A stretch of DNA of 25,417 bases, from positions 1 through 25,417 of the forward strand of contig NZ_SVCB01000072.1 of NCBI RefSeq assembly GCF_015058545.1, given 5' to 3'. Within the stretch, counting starts at the first letter, position 1. Each line of letters opens with the position of its first letter. The notes beneath the pieces are model-generated. The model did no database searches and was not told the DNA's origin. It worked only from the letters and a program-made list of their open reading frames with translations. This document shows positions 14,065 through 20,789 of the stretch, piece after piece. A program made the position numbers and the translations under genes. This DNA comes from Veillonella sp. (lineage in GTDB: Bacteria > Bacillota > Negativicutes > Veillonellales > Veillonellaceae).

Positions 14065-14120
14065 ATCTATAGTATATTGATATATTACGATACATTGATT
14101 AATTTGACGGAGGTATGATT

Positions 14121-14798
14121 TTGGAACTGTTTTCAGCTGCAGGATTATTGGCAATTGCAAAAATTATTGTCATCGACATTTTATTGGCCGGCGATAATGC
14201 GATTGTTATTGGTATGGCCGCCAAAAACTTACAGGAAAAGCATCGTAAGTTGGCTATTTTCTGGGGCACATTCGGGGCGATTGCTTTACGCTTAATTATG
14301 GCGTTTCTTTTTGTGGAAGCGATTAATAATATCCCGGGGTTACGCTTAGTAGGTGGTGTATTATTACTTTGGATTGGCTATAAATTGATGGCCGCCAATG
14401 AATCGTCGCATAACATTGAAGCAAAGAGCAATTTGCGAGATGCCATTATTACCATTGTAATTGCAGACGGTATCATGGGTATCGATAACGTTATCGGCGT
14501 TGTTGGTGCAGCCGAAGGCAACATGATGCTTGTACTTGTTGGTATTTTAATCACTGTACCGATTATTATTTGGGGTAGCACGATGTTCATCAAGTTGATT
14601 GAAAAATACCCTGTTATTCTCTTCTTCGGTGGCGGTATTTTAGGCTGGATCGGCGGCGAAATGATTCACGTTGACCAGTATACATTCGATTATATCGACC
14701 CGATTAGTTTACCGTTTAAAATCGCTTGTATTATTTTAGTTGTTGGTGCTGCTTTAATTCAACGTAAATTGACAGCGAAAAAAGCTGACCACGAATAA
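14121..14798 (+). CDS. TerC-family integral membrane protein (YjbE/YkoY-like)
   Basis: This 225-residue multi-pass membrane protein is of the TerC family, several members of which export Mn2+ or help load metal onto secreted proteins. The conserved acidic motifs are present: IDILLAGDNAIVIG (Asp19, Asp25) and IADGIMGIDN (Asp116, Asp122). The start is set at TTG 14121, giving MELFSAAG as in relatives. GGAGGT (14109-14114) is 6 nt before it but directly abuts the in-frame ATG at 14115, leaving no room for that start. It is followed by a long-stem terminator. The substrate metal is inferred from the family only. Confidence 0.9.
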   Translation: MELFSAAGLLAIAKIIVIDILLAGDNAIVIGMAAKNLQEKHRKLAIFWGTFGAIALRLIMAFLFVEAINNIPGLRLVGGVLLLWIGYKLMAANESSHNIEAKSNLRDAIITIVIADGIMGIDNVIGVVGAAEGNMMLVLVGILITVPIIIWGSTMFIKLIEKYPVILFFGGGILGWIGGEMIHVDQYTFDYIDPISLPFKIACIILVVGAALIQRKLTAKKADHE

Positions 14799-14873
14799 TT
14801 GACGACTATAAGGTAATGGTTATAAATTGGTAGTAGAACCGGTGAATACCTAACAATTAAATATAAAAGTTAA

Positions 14874-14937
14874 AGGTCTTAATGAATGGCTGAGCAGCTT
14901 AGTTGCGGCAATGAAATCGTTCATTAAGACCTCTTTT
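14874..14937. terminator. 13-bp terminator with two inner hairpins
   Basis: AGGTCTTAATGAA (14874-14886) pairs perfectly with TTCATTAAGACCT (14920-14932). The interior can form two small hairpins (CTGAG with CTTAG, and TTGC-GG-CAA), giving a multibranched shape. CTCTTTT follows. It ends the TerC transcript. Confidence 0.8.
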
Positions 14938-14956
14938 AGTATAACTAACATCGGGT

Positions 14957-15045
14957 AACTGAACGTATTTTTGTTCAGTATAAGCAAGACGCATACATGT
15001 ATTGAGAAGTGCTATTGTACTTTTAGAGAAGGTTTTCGATATACT
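14957..15045 (+). promoter_or_regulatory. Regulatory spacer before the secreted hydrolase
   Basis: It holds a hairpin, ACTGAAC (14958-14964) with GTTCAGT (14973-14979), and a 10-bp palindrome ATACATGTAT (14993-15002). A weak promoter follows, TTGTAC (15015-15020) with TATACT (15040-15045) at a long 19-bp spacing. No gene is visible between 14799 and 15113. Confidence 0.35.
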
Positions 15046-15113
15046 GAAAGAGTAGAAAGAAATCGATTAAATTTATTATAGTTTGGATAGTTTTAAAATC
15101 AGGAGGTTTTACT

Positions 15114-16283
15114 ATGAAATCTTTGAAAAAAGCAGCACTTCGTATATTTAAAGCATCTGTCCTTCTTTCTTCCACTATGGCTATTACTATGACTGCTTCA
15201 GCGGCTGATACGGCGGAAGCCAATCCAGACACGACTATAACGGAGAATACGTATTCGTCGGCTTTAATTACCGATAAGAATATTGTAAAACAGCGTGAGC
15301 CACTTCAGATTGCGGAACAAGGCATTTTTTCATCCGGTGGTGTAGTATTACAAAGTGAAGGCACATTTAATCCGGAAGACCAGTGGGAAGCAACTGGAGC
15401 CGGTCAGACATTACATGCGGATCATGCTAATGTTATGTACCAGATTCCGGTGAACGCAACCGAAGCACCGATGATTTTCTTACACGGTTACGGTCAGTCT
15501 CGCATGGGTTGGATGACAACACCTGATGGCCGCCCAGGGTGGTCCGACTATTTCCTTCGTGAAGGGCATAGTGTATTCCTCGTAGATCAGCCACGTCGTG
15601 GTGAAGTGGGTGCGACCTCTGTGCCGGGAATAATTACCAATAAAACATTAGATCAACGTTGGTATACGCAGTTCCGTATCGGTCGCTGGGAAAACAATCA
15701 GTCTGTAGTCAATTCGGGTTCGCAATTTCCAAATGATGCGGTATCATTGGATCAATTTTTCAGACAAATAACACCGGATACCTCTATGAAATCTGATAGG
15801 GGCCTTGATTTTGATTCGGTCGTAGTAGGCAAAGCATTGGCCACTACGATAGATGAAGTAACCGCCAAAACCGGTAAAAAGCCGATTGTGGTAACTCATT
15901 CTCAAGGCGGTAATCCGGGCTGGCTCGCCGCAACGTATACCAATAATATAGCTGCTATTATTACTCTTGAACCGGGTAACTCGCCGGCGACCGGCAGTGA
16001 CTCTTATAAAGCCATTGATGAAAAGAAGATTCCTGTAGTGTTTTACTATGGCGATTTTATCGATAATGGCGATCCGGCTATTCAAGCCACAGCTACTTGG
16101 AGAGATCGTCGTGATAATGCTAAGAAATTCGCTGAAGAAATGAATGCCAATGGTGGCAATGTAACAGTTATTGATTTGCCAAAAGAAGGTATTTACGGCA
16201 ATGATCACTTCATTTTCCAAGATAAAAACAGCGATGAAGTAGCAGCTTATGTGGAAAAATGGATTAAAAAGAATGTTAAATAA
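15114..16283 (+). CDS. Secreted alpha/beta hydrolase (esterase-like)
   Basis: This 389-residue exported hydrolase starts with a signal peptide: basic MKSLKKAALR, a hydrophobic stretch, and a probable signal peptidase I site TASA-AD near residue 30. The mature part has the alpha/beta hydrolase order: HGYGQSRMGW oxyanion loop, VDQPRRGEVG strand and turn, nucleophile elbow THSQGG with Ser263 in place of the classic G-x-S-x-G first Gly, LEPGNSP near the acid region, and the catalytic His365 in GNDHFIF. AGGAGG lies 7 nt before ATG 15114. It should act in the periplasm or outside the inner membrane. The substrate is unknown. It is a single gene with no operon partner. Confidence 0.88.
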   Translation: MKSLKKAALRIFKASVLLSSTMAITMTASAADTAEANPDTTITENTYSSALITDKNIVKQREPLQIAEQGIFSSGGVVLQSEGTFNPEDQWEATGAGQTLHADHANVMYQIPVNATEAPMIFLHGYGQSRMGWMTTPDGRPGWSDYFLREGHSVFLVDQPRRGEVGATSVPGIITNKTLDQRWYTQFRIGRWENNQSVVNSGSQFPNDAVSLDQFFRQITPDTSMKSDRGLDFDSVVVGKALATTIDEVTAKTGKKPIVVTHSQGGNPGWLAATYTNNIAAIITLEPGNSPATGSDSYKAIDEKKIPVVFYYGDFIDNGDPAIQATATWRDRRDNAKKFAEEMNANGGNVTVIDLPKEGIYGNDHFIFQDKNSDEVAAYVEKWIKKNVK

Positions 16284-16304
16284 GCTGATTTGGCTGAACA
16301 ATGG

Positions 16305-16334
16305 TTGAAATCTAAGGACCTAAACAAGTAAAAT
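16305..16334 (+). promoter_or_regulatory. Aldo/keto reductase promoter
   Basis: TTGAAA (16305-16310) and TAAAAT (16329-16334) are 18 bp apart, each one mismatch from consensus. It gives a leader of about 115 nt. Confidence 0.55.
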
Positions 16335-16369
16335 AGAGGTAATGAATCAATCTCGCAATAAATAAAAAG

Positions 16370-16443
16370 TACTGCCTTAGTTAATGGTTTATATATCTTT
16401 GACTAAGATGGCGATATTAAAACGTAAGGCAAATAGGGCAGTA
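16370..16443 (+). promoter_or_regulatory. Leader with alternative pairings before the aldo/keto reductase
   Basis: TACTGCC (16370-16376) pairs with GGCAGTA (16437-16443), ending 5 nt before the ribosome site. CTTAGT (16376-16381) pairs with ACTAAG (16402-16407), while the overlapping GCCTTA (16374-16379) pairs instead with TAAGGC (16425-16430). These cannot all form together. No T-run follows, so control of translation is more likely than termination. Confidence 0.4.
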
Positions 16444-16459
16444 TAAATAAGGAGACACT

Positions 16460-17437
16460 ATGGAATACGTAAAATTAGGTCGTACAGGTCTTGATGTTTC
16501 TAAATTGGCGCTGGGTTGTATGAGTTATGGCGCACCGGTGAGTGAACAGTTTTGTTGGGTTTTGGAAGAACCGGAAGCCCGTAAAGTGATTAAACATGCC
16601 GTCGATCAGGGAATTAACTTTTTTGATACGGCTAACTGCTACAGTGACGGTGTGAGTGAAGAGATTTTAGGCCGCGCCGTTAAGGATTTTATGCGACGTG
16701 AAGATGTGGTAATTTCCACAAAAGTTTTTGTTGAAATGCGTAAACGCCCGAATGGTGGCGGTTTGTCTCGCAAAGAAATTATGTATGAAGTAGAACAGAG
16801 CTTACGTCGTTTAGGCCTTGATTATGTAGATATTTTGTACATTCATCGCTGGGACTATAACACGCCGATTGAAGAAACGATGCGCGCTCTTAATGATTTG
16901 GTAACGGACGGTAAGGTTTGCTATTTGGGTGCCAGTGCTATGTATGCATGGCAGTTCCAAAAGGCACAATATACGGCGGAACGTCATGGCTGGGTGCCGT
17001 TTGTAGCGATGCAGAATCATTATAATCTGCTCTATCGTGAAGAAGAGCGTGAAATGATTCCTTTGTGCAAGGATATGGGCGTTGGCTTAACACCATATAG
17101 TCCGTTGGCAGCTGGTCGACTCAGTCGTGACTGGACGGCAACAACAACGAGAGCGGAACTCGATAAATTTGCTAAAGGCAAGTATGACAGCACGATGGCA
17201 ACGGATAAGATTATTGTTGACCGCGTTGGTGAATTGGCTGAGTGTTACGGCACAACGCGCACCGGCATTGCCTTGGCTTGGCAATGGCATAAGGGAGTCG
17301 TAGCGCCGATTATCGGGCCGACTAAGGAAAAATATATTGATGATGCGGTGGCCGCCATCGACGTCAAGTTAAGCGACGAAGATGTGGCGTATTTGGAAGA
17401 ACCGTATGTACCTCATAAGGTTATGGGTGCCCGTTAA
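16460..17437 (+). CDS. Aldo/keto reductase
   Basis: This 325-residue NADPH-dependent (beta/alpha)8-barrel oxidoreductase reduces aldehydes or ketones. It carries the full catalytic tetrad: Asp56 and Tyr61 in FFDTANCYSDG, Lys88 in ISTKVF, and His129 in YIHRWD. LALGCMSYG lies at the N-terminus, and PIIGPTK near the C-terminus is the cofactor-binding segment. Its overall pattern resembles the YajO/YhdN-like group. AAGGAG is 5 nt before ATG 16460. It is alone in its transcript, flanked by a structured leader and a long-stem terminator. The physiological substrate is unknown. Confidence 0.95.
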   Translation: MEYVKLGRTGLDVSKLALGCMSYGAPVSEQFCWVLEEPEARKVIKHAVDQGINFFDTANCYSDGVSEEILGRAVKDFMRREDVVISTKVFVEMRKRPNGGGLSRKEIMYEVEQSLRRLGLDYVDILYIHRWDYNTPIEETMRALNDLVTDGKVCYLGASAMYAWQFQKAQYTAERHGWVPFVAMQNHYNLLYREEEREMIPLCKDMGVGLTPYSPLAAGRLSRDWTATTTRAELDKFAKGKYDSTMATDKIIVDRVGELAECYGTTRTGIALAWQWHKGVVAPIIGPTKEKYIDDAVAAIDVKLSDEDVAYLEEPYVPHKVMGAR

Positions 17438-17463
17438 AAACTCTTAGGTGAGGACATAAAAAG

Positions 17464-17500
17464 GCTCGTATTAGAGCGACAAACCTCGTATTATTGAGCG
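17464..17500 (+). repeat. Two tandem mini-hairpins after the reductase
   Basis: CTCGTATTA occurs at 17465 and 17485, each followed by GAGCG. Each copy can form a CTC/GAG mini-hairpin. The copies are 20 bp apart. Confidence 0.35.
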
Positions 17501-17516
17501 GGTACAACCTATAAAA

Positions 17517-17594
17517 AAAAGAGTAGTCACGTTGATTGACCGGGCCTTTCTTGAGAGAGGAGGGCTAAGTACAGTACAACATGACTACTCTTTT
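17517..17594. terminator. Long-stem terminator after the aldo/keto reductase
   Basis: AAAAGAGTAGTCA (17517-17529) pairs perfectly with TGACTACTCTTTT (17582-17594). After a C-A mismatch the stem continues GTTG (17531-17534) with CAAC (17577-17580). The loop holds a further CCTTTCT/AGAGAGG hairpin. Confidence 0.8.
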
Positions 17595-17705
17595 CACATA
17601 GAGAATACAATATGGACATAGGCTTACAGCAAAACGTGTTGCATGCAGCCTATAACTTGATTGTTTGCAGGATTTATAGAAGTGAGGCATCACCGGTAAC
17701 GAAGC

Positions 17706-17866
17706 ATTGTTGATGAGTCCATTGATGAGATTGTGAAGGAAATTGAGGCAAAAGGTATCCTATAGAAGAAGGGCCGGTGATTCGACATGGTGCTTTGGGC
17801 GCTATGCAGAGTGTATACTTACGAGATTTTGACGGTAATTTAATTGAAATTAGTTCTTATAATTAA
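17706..17866 (+). pseudogene. VOC (glyoxalase-fold) family remnant, frameshifted
   Basis: Only about the last 50 codons of a vicinal-oxygen-chelate protein remain. One frame (from 17709) gives VDESIDEIVKEIEAKGI and stops at TAG. The other (from 17762) gives IEEGPVIRHGALGAM and then VYLRDFDGNLIEISSYN with a stop at 17864. The two join smoothly if one C is restored in the run at 17759-17760, so a single-base deletion is likely. The RDxDGNLIE segment is the hallmark of the family C-terminus and contains a metal ligand Glu. No N-terminal half is present upstream, so the gene is broken. Region 17597-17705 holds only a small hairpin (17618-17653). Confidence 0.8.
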
Positions 17867-17890
17867 ATATAGAAAAAATAAATATAGTTA

Positions 17891-17919
17891 TTGACAAGGT
17901 CGGAAAAGCACTATATAAT
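17891..17919 (+). promoter_or_regulatory. Perfect consensus promoter of the DoxX gene
   Basis: TTGACA (17891-17896) and TATAAT (17914-17919) match consensus exactly, 17 bp apart. A 7-1-7 dyad, TGATAAC-T-GTTACTA (17930-17944), covers the expected start of transcription and weakly resembles a Fur-type box. Confidence 0.88.
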
Positions 17920-17962
17920 ATACATGTAATGATAACTGTTACTAGTTAAAACTAATCCGTAT

Positions 17963-18030
17963 TAATCGCATGGTTAAGCGATTAGTGCTGTTGTATTAAT
18001 GGTGCCGGGTCAGATTTTTTAGACCGGTAC
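17963..18030 (+). promoter_or_regulatory. Structured 150-nt leader of the DoxX gene
   Basis: TAATCGC (17963-17969) pairs perfectly with GCGATTA (17978-17984). GTGCCGGGTC (18002-18011) pairs with GACCGGTAC (18022-18030) with one bulge and one wobble, around a loop containing six T's. Neither is followed by a T-run. The ribosome site downstream (AAGAGAG) is weak. Confidence 0.5.
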
Positions 18031-18075
18031 ATGTGTTTAGATAATGTTTCAACAAAACGAAAGAGAGTGACAAAC

Positions 18076-18492
18076 ATGGACATTTTATTGAAAAACTTAT
18101 TCCGTTACCAAGATCAAGGTTTATTATTTTATCGAATCGTCTTCGGGTTATCGATGATGGCGCACGGCTATTTCAAATTTGCCGGCGGCGAACAAGTATT
18201 GACTGCTGTAGGTAGCATGTTAGGCGTGTTCGGTATTACCGGTGGCTATTACATGTTAGGTATTATGGCAGCCAGCGCTGAATTAATCGGCGGTTTGTTA
18301 GTTTTATTGGGCCTTGGTACTCGCTTAGGTGCGTTACTGATTGTAGGTACTTTATTCGTGGCTACTGTATTGGAATTGGGCAATGGCTTCTTAAAATGGG
18401 ATTATCCGTCTCAGATGATGTTTGGTGCTATTATGCTCTTTATTGCCGGCCCGGGTCGTTTCAGCTTTGACTACAAAATAGCTCATAAATAA
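18076..18492 (+). CDS. DoxX family membrane protein
   Basis: This 138-residue four-helix inner-membrane protein of the DoxX family carries RIVFGLSMMAHGYFKF in helix 1, ASAELIGGLLVLLGLGTRLGALLIVGTLFVA across helices 2-3, and a C-terminal IMLFIAGPGRFSFD. Family members are linked to redox and thiol stress, but the biochemical role is unclear. The start at 18076 (MDILLKNLF) is chosen over an upstream ATG at 18031, which sits inside a leader hairpin arm and has no ribosome site. Even 18076 has only a weak AAGAGAG site, in contrast to its perfect promoter. That mismatch suggests post-transcriptional control. A terminator follows at 18547. Confidence 0.88.
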   Translation: MDILLKNLFRYQDQGLLFYRIVFGLSMMAHGYFKFAGGEQVLTAVGSMLGVFGITGGYYMLGIMAASAELIGGLLVLLGLGTRLGALLIVGTLFVATVLELGNGFLKWDYPSQMMFGAIMLFIAGPGRFSFDYKIAHK

Positions 18493-18546
18493 GAATTGAG
18501 CGATTGTGTTAAGTATTAAAATTTAATATTGTAATTAATATTTGCA

Positions 18547-18572
18547 AGAGCTCCTGTAAAGGGGCTCTTTTT
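18547..18572 (+). terminator. Terminator after the DoxX gene
   Basis: AGAGCTCC (18547-18554) pairs with GGGGCTCT (18561-18568), with one G-T wobble and a 6-nt loop, followed by TTTTT. Confidence 0.85.
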
Positions 18573-18727
18573 TCATACTCTATAGGGGATTTACTTTAAG
18601 GGGAACATGTGAGCATAGTTTACGTATAAGAAACAGTTTCGGCTTATGTGTTTCTTTAGTGTTCCTTTATCCTCTCATATGGTGTATAGTTAATCATATA
18701 TTATACTGTAATAGAACGGGAGCGACT

Positions 18728-19342
18728 ATGAGAAAACATTGTGCAATAGTACTGGGTGGAATTTTTTCACCCTTAGATGGTATCGATACAGCTGATTTTG
18801 TGATAGCTTGTGATAAAGGGTATGCCTATATCCGTGAATACGATTTGGAACCGGATTTGGTGGTAGGTGATTTTGATTCTTATCATGGGAAAATCACGCC
18901 GGGTATTGAAATACTTGATTTACCGACTATGAAAGATGATACGGATACATTGGCAGCGATTCGTTATGCCTTGGAACATGATTATAAAGACTTAACCCTA
19001 TATTGTGCCTTTGGCGGTCGTTTTGACCATTTAATGGGGAATGTACAGGCTGCCATGTATGCTGTTTCACAAGGGGCCGTCGTGCGCATGGTGAGCCACG
19101 ATACGGATAGTTATCTGTTTAGCCACGGCGACATTACCTTAGAGCCGCGGATGGACTATTCCTTGTCGGTACTCGCTTTATCTGACGAGTGTCATAATGT
19201 GACGATTACGGGGGCTAAGTATGCGTTGAAAAACGCGACTTTGTACAATACGAAGCCGGTAGGTGTAAGTAATGTGTGGCATGATACGGTGCACGTGAAG
19301 GTGAGCGACGGTATTTTGATGGTGTCCATGTCACATATGTAG
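18728..19342 (+). CDS. thiN: Thiamine pyrophosphokinase
   Basis: This enzyme transfers pyrophosphate from ATP to thiamine, making the active cofactor in one step. The 204-residue protein shows the family motifs in order: FVIACDKGYAYI, PDLVVGDFDS, the KDDTDT substrate loop, FGGRFDHLMGN, and a C-terminal beta-rich domain (LSVLALSDECHNVTITGAKYAL). The start at 18728 (MRKHCAIVLGG) has GGGAG 5 nt upstream; the frame is open further upstream to 18659 but that part covers the promoter-like spacer. It does not appear to share a transcript with the DoxX gene, which has its own terminator. A 187-bp spacer without a clear terminator leads to the antiporter gene. Confidence 0.93.
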   Translation: MRKHCAIVLGGIFSPLDGIDTADFVIACDKGYAYIREYDLEPDLVVGDFDSYHGKITPGIEILDLPTMKDDTDTLAAIRYALEHDYKDLTLYCAFGGRFDHLMGNVQAAMYAVSQGAVVRMVSHDTDSYLFSHGDITLEPRMDYSLSVLALSDECHNVTITGAKYALKNATLYNTKPVGVSNVWHDTVHVKVSDGILMVSMSHM

Positions 19343-19529
19343 GACATTAAATATAGTATCATCAGCCGGATAGAGCACTGTACCCGCTACACAAAATTAA
19401 GAAAGTAATCAGAAAATATAATCCGGCAACGGATGTGGACTCAAGTTTGGAAGCGAGTCTTGAACCAAGTCTTGAACCAAGTGAATGGAATCGCTGATGA
19501 CGGCTTGTGTCATAGGAGGTTTTTAAAGT

Positions 19530-20786
19530 ATGTTAACATCATTAGGATTTGTCATATTAGGTGGCGCCGCTTTGGCTGCGGTGTGTCGCAAAATACAGCT
19601 GCCGACCATTATCGGGCTTATGTTGGCCGGTATGCTTTTGGGACCGCAGGGGGGGAATTGGCTCGATTCGACCATGCTTACCATTTCACCTGATTTGCGG
19701 CAGTTAGCCCTCATAGTTATCCTTGTAAAGGCAGGCCTTGCTATTAATTTGCGAGATATTTGGAGCCTTGGGCGGCCACTTCTGATGATGTCGACGGTAC
19801 CAATGTTAATAGAGCTGACCATACTTACGTATTTAGGCTTTTATGTATTTGGCCTCCATGGCTTGGAAGCTTTACTCTTGGCGACTGCCGTTTGTGCGGT
19901 GTCGCCGGCCGTTGTGGTTTTTCGCATGATTCATCTCATTGAATTACGTTATGGGACGAAGAAGAAGATTCCGCAACTCATCATGGTAGCCTCGTCATTG
20001 GAAGATATTGTAGTCGTGGTTATTTTTTCATTAGTGTTAGCGCTTGTGGAGGCCCATGTGGCTACACCGGAAGGGATGAGTGCCTTGGCCATTGCCGCCC
20101 AGGTGCCGGTAGCGTTGTTTAGTGGCATTGTACTGGGTTTTATAGGTGGCTTTATACTGTCGTATATTGCCAAACGAATGAATAAAGGCAATCAATTAAT
20201 GCCCGGTACAGTGACCTTATTGTTGACGATTCTGATTGCCACGTCGTTTGTGATGGTGGCTATCGGTAATTGGTTTAAACCGTATGCGGCTGTTTCGGGC
20301 TTATTAGCGGTTATGATTATGTCCAGTGTGGTCAAAGGACAGGTTTCTTATGAGTTGGGGCAGGCCCTTAATCGACAAATTAATCAACTATGGATTCCTA
20401 TTGAAATCATACTATTCGTGCTCGTAGGAGCGGCTATCGATACAACCTATATGCTCAGCATGAGCGGCATTTTGATTGGCGTTATAGCCTTAGGTTCTAT
20501 GGGGCGTGCTTTGGGTGTAGGAGCATCTTTGTTAAAAACGAAGCTCAATATGAAGGAACGTATTTACTGTGCCATTTCTTTTGCCCCTAAAGCCACTGTG
20601 CAGGCAGCCATCGGCGGCATTCCGTTGGCCCTTGGTTTAGACAGCGGGCCTTTGGTTCTAGCTGCATCGGCCATGGCGATTTTGATTACATCGCCAATCG
20701 GCGCATTTGCCATGGATTATTTTTATAAACGATTATTGGAACCGGAAATAGATCTTATTATAGAAGGACAGGGGGAGGCAAAGTAA
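19530..20786 (+). CDS. Monovalent cation/proton antiporter (CPA superfamily)
   Basis: This 418-residue protein with about 12 membrane helices belongs to the Na+(K+)/H+ exchanger superfamily and uses proton flow to expel cations. The N-terminus has LPTIIGLMLAGMLLGPQGG, then ALIVILVKAGLAI and the unwound-helix region CAVSPAVVV. The position that carries the ND or DD ion-binding pair in relatives reads SSLEDI (Glu158-Asp159). SFAPKATVQAAIGGIPLA in the late part matches the family. AGGAGG lies 10 nt before ATG 19530. It is 3 bp from the histidine kinase gene, so antiporter, kinase and regulator form one operon. The cation is not known. Confidence 0.9.
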   Translation: MLTSLGFVILGGAALAAVCRKIQLPTIIGLMLAGMLLGPQGGNWLDSTMLTISPDLRQLALIVILVKAGLAINLRDIWSLGRPLLMMSTVPMLIELTILTYLGFYVFGLHGLEALLLATAVCAVSPAVVVFRMIHLIELRYGTKKKIPQLIMVASSLEDIVVVVIFSLVLALVEAHVATPEGMSALAIAAQVPVALFSGIVLGFIGGFILSYIAKRMNKGNQLMPGTVTLLLTILIATSFVMVAIGNWFKPYAAVSGLLAVMIMSSVVKGQVSYELGQALNRQINQLWIPIEIILFVLVGAAIDTTYMLSMSGILIGVIALGSMGRALGVGASLLKTKLNMKERIYCAISFAPKATVQAAIGGIPLALGLDSGPLVLAASAMAILITSPIGAFAMDYFYKRLLEPEIDLIIEGQGEAK

Positions 20787-20789
20787 GGC

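Noticed and set aside
13854..14120. yybP-ykoY manganese riboswitch before the TerC-family gene
   Set aside because: The expected conserved core is not visible and the predicted leader is too short.
17930..17944. Fur-box call upstream of the DoxX gene
   Set aside because: The left half matches the 7-1-7 Fur pattern but the right half matches only four of seven, so it is noted and not annotated as an operator.
19433..19693. An 86-codon + strand frame with a VLNQ-VLNQ repeat
   Set aside because: It overlaps the antiporter start in another frame. The repeat reflects two 12-bp copies (AGTCTTGAACCA) in the spacer, and the antiporter's own ribosome site lies inside it.
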